From the NCBI RefSeq assembly GCF_002051585.1, contig NZ_MZGX01000009.1:62001-126000 (forward strand): DNA of 64,000 bases, given 5' to 3'. Position numbers and translations under genes: made by a program. A model generated the notes under the pieces. The model searched no databases. It was not told where the DNA came from and worked only from the letters and a program-made list of their open reading frames with translations. The stretch comes from Ruminiclostridium hungatei. Lineage in GTDB: Bacteria; Bacillota; Clostridia; Acetivibrionales; DSM-1351. Position 1 is the first letter of the stretch, and every line of letters starts with the position of its first letter. Shown here in pieces: positions 36,216 through 44,542 of this stretch.

Positions 36216-36482
36216 AATGAACCTCCGTTCGCTGTAATTAATTTTACTACCCCGGTACCCCGTTGTAAAGTTAAAAATATGGAGTGTCGCAAAACTACTA
36301 AAAAGTAGTAATCGGAATTCCCTTTCCATTATCAATAAATAATTATTAAAAATTTGTCGATTCTATTGATTTTTAATCTTATAGCAGTTTTTACGTACAC
36401 TTAAATAAGCAAATTTTGATTGTTATTTCTAAGCTGTTTTTACTTCATGAAGTTCTTTGCCACATCTATTATTTTGAATTTT
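36216..36482. other. AT-rich gene-free stretch
   Basis: I see no gene here. The part near the tetR start should hold its promoter. From about 36340 the base composition falls to the level of the neighbouring island. Confidence 0.4.
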
Positions 36483-36608
36483 TCAATATAATTTATTTAT
36501 GTTATAGCCTAAACAAAGCAGGATAAATTCAGTTTTTACACTGGTTTTTCCTCGTATTAAAAATCGGCTGAAATTTCTCGCAATCTCGTATATCCCGGAA
36601 TACAACAC
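36483..36608 (-). pseudogene. 3' remnant of an IS1182-type transposase
   Basis: A 41-codon open stretch closed by TGA reads VLYSGIYEIARNFSRFLIRG, then KTSVKTEFILLCLGYNINKL. The pattern RFLIRGK-xxVKTEFILLCLGYNINK is the usual C-terminus of IS1182-family DDE transposases. Upstream the frame is broken by a stop, and I see no other transposase segment, so only the tail of an old insertion is left. It borders the AT-rich three-gene island. The family call is from memory of the C-terminal pattern. Confidence 0.7.
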
Positions 36609-36907
36609 CTATAGGCCATATACGTCATTTGGTGGACTATGTCTATATCAAATATATACATGCAATACTATTACTGTTGCCTAAATAAAAACACAAAGGA
36701 GATTAACTTGCAAATTCTTATTTCGTGTCTTGACTTTGTGGAGCATTATACCCCCACCCCTTTCATCTGCATAAATTCGAATGAGTATACAGAGTCCGTA
36801 GAGGGTCTAAATTTGTGGTTTATGGACGGGAAAAGCACAAAAGTCTTGACACAGACCCTTTGTCTTGATGTCTATTAAATTATCTATGTATCTGTTTAGT
36901 TCAATCT
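36609..36907. other. Gene-free stretch between the transposase remnant and the HEPN-like gene
   Basis: A 79-codon open frame on the plus strand (36639-36878) has no ribosome site and a composition unlike a protein, so I do not call it. No terminator hairpin is evident after the 36908 stop codon. Confidence 0.4.
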
Positions 36908-37981
36908 TCAATTAATAATGTTGCTCCATTCATTTGCTTCTATGTCCTCATAGAATAGAATCGAAAATATTACTGTTAAGATATAATAAAGACAATTACC
37001 TATATCAATATCAATTTCAACCTTTGATCCATGACCAATTGTATTTCTAATTTTTTCTATGTCTTTTATTTTTGAAATGAACGTAAACATTTTTTCAAAT
37101 TTAGGATTATTACCCTTAATCCCCATTTCTTTTAGTGCATCCCTTAGTTTCTCATCAATGATTTTTCTTGTATCTCTACCAAAAAGCTTAATTTTATCTT
37201 TCAGATACCCCTCTGCCTCGCTTACATCTCCATCCATATCTTCTAAAATACTGTTTTTAAATAAATCAATATTATAACTGTAATTTTCAACATAGTAATC
37301 AAATACCGTTTTATTTAATAACTCAATAAAATTATCAAAAGCAGCAAAGAAATTGAATAAAGCCATTTTTTTATTTTTATATTCTACGTTTATACATCCT
37401 TCGATAAGGTACTCTATCCATGAAGGCACATTTTCATTTTTCAAAAGCCCATATGCAGTAAACTCGATAAATTTGTCTAAAAAATCATCAAACAAGATAA
37501 AATCATCAACTTCTCTTGTTAAACTTACTTTACCTTTAAAATATATCTCACCACTTAAATAATTTATTCTATCAATTTTTATGACAATATCCAGATTGTG
37601 TGTTACATCTATCCCTTCTTCATGAAAAACAGTTATTTCTGGAGAACTTATTTTTGATATTGCAGAAAAATCCTCTATTTGTATGCACTCGGTAAAAGGA
37701 AATTCGAATTTTTCTCTAAAATCCTGTGAATCTATATTTAACGATACTTCTTCATGGTAAGCTTTTTCTTTAATATATGGTACTATCTGAGATAGAAGTC
37801 GTAAAGGATTACCATCTAAAATTCTCACAATCATATCTTTTTTTGTTAGTGAGAATTGTTCTTGGAAATTTCTATCTATTAAGTTAAAACTAGTTTCTTG
37901 TTGTTCCATCATTCGGGTTACTTTGTCTATAATATCTTCTCTTATTATTTCTTTTAACTCTGTCATAGCATCATTACTCAT
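36908..37981 (-). CDS. Unknown protein with C-terminal HEPN-like Rx4H motif
   Basis: I cannot name the family. The 357-residue soluble protein is rich in Asp, Ile and Lys. Its C-terminal helical region (about 215-350) contains KIRNTIGHGSKVEIDIDIG, where Arg312 and His317 form the Rx4H motif of HEPN domains. HEPN domains are RNases or RNA-binding helical bundles in toxin-antitoxin, Abi and CRISPR effectors. The preceding helices (FNFFAAFDNFIELLNKTVFDYY) also fit a HEPN/Abi bundle. It starts at ATG 37981 after GGAGGA. It lies 160 bp downstream of the membrane-protein gene behind a terminator hairpin, so it may be read separately. A stress or anti-phage effector role is inferred. Confidence 0.6.
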   Translation of the reverse strand: MSNDAMTELKEIIREDIIDKVTRMMEQQETSFNLIDRNFQEQFSLTKKDMIVRILDGNPLRLLSQIVPYIKEKAYHEEVSLNIDSQDFREKFEFPFTECIQIEDFSAISKISSPEITVFHEEGIDVTHNLDIVIKIDRINYLSGEIYFKGKVSLTREVDDFILFDDFLDKFIEFTAYGLLKNENVPSWIEYLIEGCINVEYKNKKMALFNFFAAFDNFIELLNKTVFDYYVENYSYNIDLFKNSILEDMDGDVSEAEGYLKDKIKLFGRDTRKIIDEKLRDALKEMGIKGNNPKFEKMFTFISKIKDIEKIRNTIGHGSKVEIDIDIGNCLYYILTVIFSILFYEDIEANEWSNIIN

Positions 37982-38106
37982 AGTTATCCTCCAAGTTTTT
38001 ACTTAAATCTATTCGGCATACATTTCTTATATCCATCCAAATATTATTCATAATTTTCTATAAAATTATATAATTATTTAACCTACATCTTTATTTCAGA
38101 TATCAT

Positions 38107-38130
38107 AAAAAAAGATCTCTGTTATCAGAG
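38107..38130 (-). terminator. Terminator between the membrane-protein gene and the HEPN-like gene
   Basis: On the minus strand CTCTG-ATAA-CAGAG is followed by ATC and seven T residues, 12 bp after the stop of the gene at 38142. Confidence 0.7.
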
Positions 38131-38141
38131 CCTCTCACAAA

Positions 38142-39632
38142 TCAATTAAATATATTAAATTTGAAGAGTAAAGGATTACTACCGCTAATAGAATCTAAAG
38201 CTAAAAATAAAGCTACTACCATACCCAACCAAAAAAACGAAATTAAAATAAGATTATTCCTAAACCTATCTTTATTTGGCTTGAGAGACTTATCTTTCTC
38301 AATGATCGTTTGTACTTCAATAGTGTCTAAAATGTCATTATAGCTATCTTTCAAGCTATCAGTACTTTTATTCATCATTCGATATTTTGAAATAATCTCA
38401 TATAAAGAAATTAACCAATATATTATAGAACCAGCCAAAATGCACGACGTTATTGTAGTAATCTCAGGCGTAAAAATATCTTTTAGTCTCAACTTGGCAA
38501 AACTACTGGATACCATAAGTGTTACAAAATAAGAAAAGAAAGCAAAGAAGTTCTTTTTAAAATCACTACTGAAGCTACTAATCGCTTTTGTAACTTCTTG
38601 AATATTAGACTGCACAAATGCAGTTATATCCTTCTTTACATTAAGATAATTATTTACATTTTCCTTAAGATAAAGCCCATAGTTTGCGTTTATTGATGCA
38701 AAGGTTTTCTCGTCCAATTCTAGAATACTTGAATATTTGCAATGAAGAGTCATAATATTTCTGGCTAATTGAGACTTGTCATGAACATTTCCTCCATTAT
38801 AAAGCCACTTATACGTTTCATATAATACATTTTGATTTTCTTTAAAAGTATATGTGCTTAATGGAATTTTATAATCAATCGTTTTATAGCCCTTTATAGT
38901 GATATTAATATTATCGCCATCAAAATCTGCTATATCAGATATATAGATTAAAGATAGAAATATCTTTATATCCCTAAATAGCCTTAAAATATTAGAATTA
39001 ACATTGCTTGAAACAACTACATTAAAATCGTCAGGGATAATATCGTATTGACTGTGGTTATAGAAGTTACAAATTCTTCGGCTATTAGAAATAATATCGT
39101 GACGGTTTACATCATTATAATAAGCCGTTTCGCTATCAGGTTTTGAAAAGCTTATTGTATTAGTTGCTAATAAACCGTCAAAATCATAACAAATGAATCT
39201 TATATTTTCTTCGCCTGACTTAAACATTCCACTGAAGATTTGCATTACTTCTTTATGGCTTTTTGACAACAACCATTCATTAAACTTATTTATACAATAT
39301 ATTGAACAATAATTCTTATTTGTTTTCTGTATAGTTATAGATATTTCAATTACTTCATAAAGAAATGTCTCGTGTAAATCTTCTATACTCTTTCTTATAT
39401 CTGGTTCTTCAGTTGCTGCTTCATTTGATATTGTAATAACTTCGTCAACAGTAAATCTTATTCGTACATCTATTCTATCCTTACTTGGAAACTTATATAA
39501 GCACTTATAAATTTGACTAATTTCCAAGCCGTTATAATTAGTTAATATTTGGACGGTTGTTTGGGCTATACTATCATAAATATCATAATGATTAGGCGTA
39601 AATATTTTGATTAATTCATCTAATATACTCAT
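38142..39632 (-). CDS. Unknown protein with C-terminal membrane helices
   Basis: No family recognised. The 496-residue protein has a long soluble N-terminal part (about 1-360) of mixed alpha/beta character, with FICYDFDGLLATNTISF and KIFLSLIYISDIADFDGDN. Three hydrophobic helices follow, near 365-385 (FFAFFSYFVTLMVSSSF), 397-420 (CILAGSIIYWLISLYEII) and 460-481 (LILISFFWLGMVVALFLAL), with a charged cytosolic stretch between the last two. It starts at ATG 39632 after GGAGGGGGTG, 39 bp behind the NdpA-like gene, and so is cotranscribed. A membrane effector next to a nucleic-acid-associated protein is a common layout in defence operons; the role here is inferred. Confidence 0.6.
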   Translation of the reverse strand: MSILDELIKIFTPNHYDIYDSIAQTTVQILTNYNGLEISQIYKCLYKFPSKDRIDVRIRFTVDEVITISNEAATEEPDIRKSIEDLHETFLYEVIEISITIQKTNKNYCSIYCINKFNEWLLSKSHKEVMQIFSGMFKSGEENIRFICYDFDGLLATNTISFSKPDSETAYYNDVNRHDIISNSRRICNFYNHSQYDIIPDDFNVVVSSNVNSNILRLFRDIKIFLSLIYISDIADFDGDNINITIKGYKTIDYKIPLSTYTFKENQNVLYETYKWLYNGGNVHDKSQLARNIMTLHCKYSSILELDEKTFASINANYGLYLKENVNNYLNVKKDITAFVQSNIQEVTKAISSFSSDFKKNFFAFFSYFVTLMVSSSFAKLRLKDIFTPEITTITSCILAGSIIYWLISLYEIISKYRMMNKSTDSLKDSYNDILDTIEVQTIIEKDKSLKPNKDRFRNNLILISFFWLGMVVALFLALDSISGSNPLLFKFNIFN

Positions 39633-39671
39633 AAATATTCACCCCCTCCCTTAAAAAATATATCTCTTACA

Positions 39672-40757
39672 TTAAGTTCTATGCCTGTTTACAGGCTTAA
39701 AGGTTTTGTATGCCTCTTCATCATTAGTATATATCTTAACATATTTCTTACCACTTTCATCTCCAGCCGTAATAATATTACTAGTATTAATAATGGCGTT
39801 CTTAATGATTAAATCAATATCATCTGTTAGCGAGAAAGTTTTCTTTATTATTCTCGCACCTATTGCAGTATTAACACAGTTAAATCGTCTATCAAATTTA
39901 TTTGCATCAGGTAACTTCTCTAACACCGTTATCATTGAGTTTTTTGTTGTATCAGAAATTTCCTGACATGGATAATCGCGAAAAACAGTATCAACCATTG
40001 TCTCATAATCCATTTGGGGCGTTCTTCTCATATATCCAATCAAGTTATTTCTTAACATGAAGTAATCATGGTTACTTTCTTTAAATACCTTTTTCCGTAA
40101 TACATTTTCAACAGACCTGAATAAAGTTTTAGTATTTTGTTCATCTTTTCTTATCGGGTCAAATTCTAAAAAATCATCATGCCAATATGTAGCAGGATTA
40201 TCTAAAAACACTTTAATATCACCAATATGAACGTTATTATTTTCATCGACTAAAACATGAATCAAACATGATTTCCAAAGACTAACCTTTTCAACTTGAA
40301 AACCTCTTTTAAGATTATAACTTTCTTCATCAATATATGCATTGTGCTCGACTTTTGTCATCATGTACAAATATTCAAAATCATGAGTTTCTTCATCTTC
40401 ACTTCTTATTATCGCTTGAAGCAAACTACCTTTTTTTATGTTCCTACCCATTTGTTCAATTTGTTCTTGTTTACTAACTTCTTTATCCAATAATCTTTTT
40501 GCAATAGATTTTATATTCGCAGCCACATCTTCCATATTGTCATTGGAAATTAAAATATTCGTTGAACTTAAGACCAAACTAATTACCTGTGTTGAAACAT
40601 CTCTAACTTTAAAGTACTGAAGATTCACATTACCGCTTATCTCAGTGACTAGCTTAGTTACATAATCATTAAATTCATCTGTAATGGGCTTTCTAATAAT
40701 ACTTTTGGTGGTATAGTCAATCAAATAAACATCTTTGAATAAAACACTAACACTCAT
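39672..40757 (-). CDS. NdpA/YejK-like nucleoid-associated protein
   Basis: A 361-residue cytosolic protein, first gene of the AT-rich cluster. It has resemblance to the 37-kDa nucleoid-associated family (NdpA, YejK). The middle reads KKGSLLQAIIRSEDEETHDFEYLYMMTKVEHN. It is followed by EKVSLWKSCLIHVLVDENN and YWHDDFLEFDPIRKDEQNTKTLF, which match the order of family motifs as I remember them. The likeness is distant and needs a profile search. ATG 40757 has the better spacing from AAAGGA than the ATG two codons upstream. The codon use is strongly A/T-biased compared with genes outside the cluster. NdpA-like proteins recur in defence islands, where they may sense DNA. Confidence 0.55.
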   Translation of the reverse strand: MSVSVLFKDVYLIDYTTKSIIRKPITDEFNDYVTKLVTEISGNVNLQYFKVRDVSTQVISLVLSSTNILISNDNMEDVAANIKSIAKRLLDKEVSKQEQIEQMGRNIKKGSLLQAIIRSEDEETHDFEYLYMMTKVEHNAYIDEESYNLKRGFQVEKVSLWKSCLIHVLVDENNNVHIGDIKVFLDNPATYWHDDFLEFDPIRKDEQNTKTLFRSVENVLRKKVFKESNHDYFMLRNNLIGYMRRTPQMDYETMVDTVFRDYPCQEISDTTKNSMITVLEKLPDANKFDRRFNCVNTAIGARIIKKTFSLTDDIDLIIKNAIINTSNIITAGDESGKKYVKIYTNDEEAYKTFKPVNRHRT

Positions 40758-40901
40758 TTGCATATTCCTTTCTCTATTATAAAATAATTACATAATATGG
40801 AATAATTCTACATGATAACTTGAATTCCTCCCAATCATTAATTAATTATTTAATAAACAATAATTTTTGACTACTACAATGTTTTAATCTCGCAAATAGA
40901 T

Positions 40902-40951
40902 AAAAATGGGTAAACTGTGCCCTTGACAACGGGTACAGTTTACCCATTTTT
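40902..40951. terminator. Long bidirectional terminator at the island edge
   Basis: AAAAATGGGTAAACTGT (40902-40918) pairs perfectly with its inverse (40935-40951), and the stem continues inward to about 20 bp or more, with T runs on both strands. It overlaps the last codons of the polyferredoxin gene and separates it from the AT-rich cluster. Confidence 0.85.
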
Positions 40952-41680
40952 ATCCTTACTGTGTCCAAAACCAAAATAAATGGCCTTTTTGCCGCAGATG
41001 TCGCTGCAGCTTCCGCACAGTATGCACTCGTCGTCATTCATATTCCCGCTGCTCACCATATGGCTTACGTTCAGACCCATGGGGCAGCTTTTGTCGCAGG
41101 CTTTGCAGCCAATGCACTCATGGCTGCTGCCCTCCAGGTGAAGCGAGGGATATTTCAGCTTATTCTTTATCCTGCTGCCTGCTATGACAAATGGCGCAAT
41201 CCAGCAAACCGTATGACAGTGTGCCCGCCTTCCAAGTCTGAGAGAAATGGCTATGACAAATATCACCACAGGCAGATATACAAAGTAACCGTATACACTG
41301 TTTACAGAAATGCCATAATCAGTGAGGTAGGCAGGACTTAGCCTCTTTATGCCTCCTGCGGTAATAAACCCTGCAGCTATTGATATTATCCACGGTATCC
41401 ATATTATGTACTTTATAATATTGTGCTTGCGGCTCACCTGCCTGGAATTTATTTTGGAGCAGCAATCCTGCAGGCTGCCCGCAGGACAAAGCCAGCCGCA
41501 GAAAGCCCTTCCAAGGAAAAGTGACATCAGGAACAAACCTGCAAAAAGCAGAAAGCTCCCTGAGGCTATGCCTTGAAAGCTGCCTGAAACGATCAGGTAT
41601 GGGGATAGATAATTGATTGTTACCGGAAACAGCACCAGTGAGAACAGTAGAATAATGTTTCGTATGTTTTGTCGTTTCAT
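40940..41680 (-). CDS. NapH/NosR-like membrane polyferredoxin
   Basis: A 246-residue membrane iron-sulfur protein. Four or five membrane helices carry the cysteine pairs RAFCGWLCPAGSLQD and RAHCHTVCWIAPF that mark the NapH/NosR/RdxA (4Fe-4S_5-type) family. The C-terminus has two [4Fe-4S] motifs, CIGCKACDKSCPMGL and CILCGSCSDICGKKAI. Such proteins pass electrons between the quinone pool or ferredoxin and a redox partner at the membrane. It starts at ATG 41680 after AAGGAAGG and is cotranscribed with the PadR gene 18 bp upstream, which probably controls it. The partner is unknown. Confidence 0.87.
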   Translation of the reverse strand: MKRQNIRNIILLFSLVLFPVTINYLSPYLIVSGSFQGIASGSFLLFAGLFLMSLFLGRAFCGWLCPAGSLQDCCSKINSRQVSRKHNIIKYIIWIPWIISIAAGFITAGGIKRLSPAYLTDYGISVNSVYGYFVYLPVVIFVIAISLRLGRRAHCHTVCWIAPFVIAGSRIKNKLKYPSLHLEGSSHECIGCKACDKSCPMGLNVSHMVSSGNMNDDECILCGSCSDICGKKAIYFGFGHSKDKNG

Positions 41681-41698
41681 GATTAAAGCCTTCCTTTA

Positions 41699-42259
41699 TT
41701 ATTTTTTATTGCCATACTTGTCTTCAAGAATTGCCAGGGCTTCATCAGCCCACTCAATGTATGCGGCGTAGATGTGTTTTCCAAACAATACCGTCAGATA
41801 ATAAAACAGGTGGTCCTCCTCCCGGTCCATGACCTGCTGAAGATTCCGGCCGTATTGCTCCATCATTTCCATATTCTTTACATGCCTTTCCTTAAAGGCT
41901 TGCAGCCTGTGGGTATTTTCCTCAAAGGAGGCCAGCTTTCCGAAAAACAACTTGACCAGAATTTCATATTTGGTATACTCCTTCTGCTCAGGTACGCTCA
42001 TCCATTTCCTTAATTCCTCTTTTCCCCCGCTGGTAATGGAATAAAGATTTTTCTCAGGGCCGCCGGAGGACCGGCTTATTCTTTTTTCCACAAGACCTTC
42101 AGCTTCAAGTCTGGCCAAAGTGGGATATATCTGCCCGTAACCGGCCTCCCAGAAGTAACTTATCATGCTGTCAATTCTTTTTTTTATGTCGTACCCGCTC
42201 AAATCCTCATGGTTCAGAAGGCCTAGAATTATATAAACCGTTGTATTTTCCTTGGGCAT
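41699..42259 (-). CDS. PadR-family transcriptional regulator
   Basis: A 186-residue PadR regulator with a long C-terminal helical (Vir_act_alpha_C-like) region. The winged helix reads LGLLNHEDLSGYDIKKRID, then GQIYPTLARLEAEGLVEKR with wing PEKNLYSITSGGKEELRKW. Dimerisation helices follow from about residue 95. It starts at ATG 42259 after GGAGGTA. An ATATCAA-G-TTGATAT dyad 38 bp upstream of the start is a good candidate for its own operator, which would also control the polyferredoxin gene. The effector is unknown. Confidence 0.9.
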   Translation of the reverse strand: MPKENTTVYIILGLLNHEDLSGYDIKKRIDSMISYFWEAGYGQIYPTLARLEAEGLVEKRISRSSGGPEKNLYSITSGGKEELRKWMSVPEQKEYTKYEILVKLFFGKLASFEENTHRLQAFKERHVKNMEMMEQYGRNLQQVMDREEDHLFYYLTVLFGKHIYAAYIEWADEALAILEDKYGNKK

Positions 42260-42296
42260 TTTATACCTCCGCTATATCACTTGATTTAACACAAGT

Positions 42297-42311
42297 ATAT
42301 CAAGTTGATAT
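42297..42311. promoter_or_regulatory. Candidate PadR operator
   Basis: ATATCAA-G-TTGATAT is a perfect 7-bp dyad. A related half, CTATATCACTTGAT, lies at 42272-42285, so a larger double site is possible. Confidence 0.55.
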
Positions 42312-42427
42312 AGTTATGTCAATGCTTTTATATTTTGTCAGGCCTTTGTAACACTATTTTGAAAATATAAATATTATGTTAAGTAGGTATCTATTACATT
42401 ATCTTATTATGAAAGAGGGAGTAAACA

Positions 42428-44290
42428 ATGCCACCTGTAGTTCTTACCGTCGCTCAGAATTCTTTTGTCTCGTCAGAACAACCCCAGGATAATTTTTCAT
42501 ATCAGCCGCTGCTTTATACCGGTAAAGATGAAGCCTTCGGAAACTGCATAAGCTTACTTAAATTTGACTTTACAGCCGTTGCAACCAACGCTGTAGACAG
42601 TGCTTTTCTTCAACTGACCGTGATTTTAAAATCGGAGCAGAACGCCAGTACAATCGTTGTGGGCAGGGTAACAGAATCCTTTGATTCCGCCTATGTAACC
42701 TACGAGAACATGCCTGCTGCAACACCTGTCCCGTCTGAATGCAAAGTTACCTCCGAAGATTTATATAAAACAGTACAAATAGATATAACACAGCTTGTAA
42801 ACGATTGGCTGGGAGGTGTCCACGTAAATTACGGGCTGGCATTAACCAATCCTGACGAAGTTTCACTGGTTCAGTTCGGAAGTGACAATATAAGCTGGAA
42901 GCCGTATTTCCCAAAGCTTGTTTTAAACTATGACAGAGCTGTATACAAAGAGGAAGTCAAAGCCTACGGTTATGCTTATCATACCGGGAATACCCGTATT
43001 TCTCCGTCGGAAAGCATTCCTTTCAATACAAGCGGTTTATTAAGCAGAGTTACCCACAACCCTGACAGCGGCACACTGACAATAGAGGATTCCGGTACTT
43101 ATGCGGTTTGGTTTACTGTAAACGGGAACATGGCCAATCAATTCGCCCTGTATGCAAACAACAGTCTTATTCCCGGTACGACTTATGAAATCGGCTCTGA
43201 AGCGGCAAATACCGGAATGTCCATAGTAAATTTAAAATCCGGCGATGAACTTACGCTTAAAAATCGCAGCCGTATGGAAATAATTGAGCTGACTAACTGG
43301 CTGGAAGGTACCAAAGGCAATATTTCCGCCTCCATACTTATTTTGAAGATAGACGCTGTTCAGGAAGATCAGGCTGAACCGCTGCTGGCAGTCAATGAAG
43401 CAGCCTCTGAAGTTGAAATGAGGATCGCACTTACCGCATATGGTTTAAATGTGGACCTTGCAGACTTTGATGCTGTTTCCGGGAACCAGCAGTCCCAGGT
43501 TCTCAATGAACTGATACAGAACCGCCCTGAAAAAGGCTACGCCGGCACCGCTGAAATTCAGGCAGTTCTGGATAATGCCATTGAATTCTCCCTGGATTAT
43601 TTAAATATATATGTTGAGGCAGATGCCGAAAAAGGAGCGGGCAATTCCTTCCATCCTGTCGGAACTGTGGAGGAAGCAATATCGCTTGTGGAAACAGGAG
43701 GAACAATCCACCTGTCAGGAGACTTTTATACAATAGGTTCACTGAATATCGATAAAGAGGGTATAACTTTGCTGGGCGAGGAAAATCCTCATATTTCATC
43801 TTCTGCCGGCTTCATACCTGTAATCTTGAATGCGCCCGGAATAACTCTCAATGGAATTTCCATAACAAATACGGGAATTTCAACCGAACTGGTCAGAATT
43901 ATGTCCAGTGATGCCAGGATTGTAAACTGCAACCTGACAGGTCCGGGAAAGCCCCGCTCTTCCAAGCTGCTGGCAGGAATCTCCGCCGCTGGAGAGAGTG
44001 CGGAGAATTTTGTCATTGAAAACAACAGGATCAGCTCTCTGGATACGGGAATCCACCTTATGGAGCTGTCAGAGGGAATATTGGCCGGAAACAATATATC
44101 AGACACCAGATGCGGGATATATGTGGACGGTGCTTTTTCACAGATGGCTGAAAACAACTGGCTGGGACTTCCCAACGATACGGATATTAAAATTACACGC
44201 CGTACGGGGCCTGGAGCACCCTATGAGGATATTGAGGAAATTTCTGAAAACAATAACAATGCAGTTGTGGTTGATGAAAGAACACTGTGA
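42428..44290 (+). CDS. DNRLRE-domain protein with jelly-roll and beta-helix domains
   Basis: A 620-residue probable surface or spore-coat protein. Residues 1-175 form a DNRLRE-type jelly roll (LTVILKSEQNASTIVVGRV, DITQLVNDWLGGVHVNYGLALTN). Residues 180-310 resemble a BclA/TNF-like beta domain (IEDSGTYAVWFTVNGNMANQFALYANNSLIPG). Residues 395-610 are a right-handed parallel beta helix (NosD/Beta_helix type: DARIVNCNLTGPG, ISSLDTGIHLMELSEG, AGNNISDTRCGIYVDGA). No signal peptide or anchor is visible, which suits a spore-layer protein released by mother-cell lysis rather than a secreted one. It starts at ATG 42428 after GAGGGAG. Function is unknown. Confidence 0.75.
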   Translation: MPPVVLTVAQNSFVSSEQPQDNFSYQPLLYTGKDEAFGNCISLLKFDFTAVATNAVDSAFLQLTVILKSEQNASTIVVGRVTESFDSAYVTYENMPAATPVPSECKVTSEDLYKTVQIDITQLVNDWLGGVHVNYGLALTNPDEVSLVQFGSDNISWKPYFPKLVLNYDRAVYKEEVKAYGYAYHTGNTRISPSESIPFNTSGLLSRVTHNPDSGTLTIEDSGTYAVWFTVNGNMANQFALYANNSLIPGTTYEIGSEAANTGMSIVNLKSGDELTLKNRSRMEIIELTNWLEGTKGNISASILILKIDAVQEDQAEPLLAVNEAASEVEMRIALTAYGLNVDLADFDAVSGNQQSQVLNELIQNRPEKGYAGTAEIQAVLDNAIEFSLDYLNIYVEADAEKGAGNSFHPVGTVEEAISLVETGGTIHLSGDFYTIGSLNIDKEGITLLGEENPHISSSAGFIPVILNAPGITLNGISITNTGISTELVRIMSSDARIVNCNLTGPGKPRSSKLLAGISAAGESAENFVIENNRISSLDTGIHLMELSEGILAGNNISDTRCGIYVDGAFSQMAENNWLGLPNDTDIKITRRTGPGAPYEDIEEISENNNNAVVVDERTL

Positions 44291-44310
44291 TATTATGTGA
44301 TATTAAAGGA

Positions 44311-44420
44311 AAATGCCCCAGGTCAATTGCTCTCGGCCGGAAGGCGAAGGCTGTGAACCGTAATTGACTTTGGTAACCCGAACCCTGGCTGATAGGAATA
44401 TACCTGTCATACCAGCCGGA
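44311..44420 (+). ncRNA. Unassigned structured RNA candidate
   Basis: The stretch folds into a compact, nested structure. CCAGG (44318-44322) pairs with CCTGG (44384-44388), and TCAATT (44323-44328) pairs with AATTGA (44362-44367). CGG (44334-44336) pairs with CCG (44358-44360), around GCC-GGAA-GGC. A long hairpin from GGCTGATAGG (44387-44396) to CCTGTCA-N3-CAGCC (44403-44417) follows, then a terminator. It is GC-rich with unpaired purine-rich segments, as in riboswitch aptamers, yet no gene lies downstream on this strand. The CCGTAA and ATACCTG strings faintly recall cobalamin riboswitches, but their core is missing. Strand is inferred from the terminator. Confidence 0.45.
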
Positions 44421-44422
44421 AT

Positions 44423-44466
44423 AAAAGGGGGATGCACCAGATTAAAAAATACGGTGCATCCCCTTT
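44423..44466. terminator. Terminator between the DNRLRE gene/structured RNA and speA
   Basis: GGGGATGCACC (44428-44438) pairs perfectly with GGTGCATCCCC (44453-44463). An AAAG/CTTT extension gives T-rich tails on both strands. Confidence 0.8.
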
Positions 44467-44542
44467 AACCTCAGTTTTAAGAGTTAATATCTTTTCAGTC
44501 ACTCATTTACATAGCATTACTATGCGTTCAGTCGTAACCGGC

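Noticed and set aside
36639-36878. 79-codon open frame on the plus strand
   Set aside because: No ribosome site, no recognisable domain, and antisense to nothing coherent; AT-rich DNA of this kind has such frames by chance.
36908-40757. Kiwa or another named defence system
   Set aside because: A membrane protein next to a nucleoid-associated-like protein recalls KwaA/KwaB, but sizes and sequences do not match what I know of those proteins, so I leave it unnamed.
44311-44420. Cobalamin riboswitch
   Set aside because: CCGTAA and ATACCTG strings are present, but the conserved GGGAA and GGTGAAAATCC core is missing and no gene follows.
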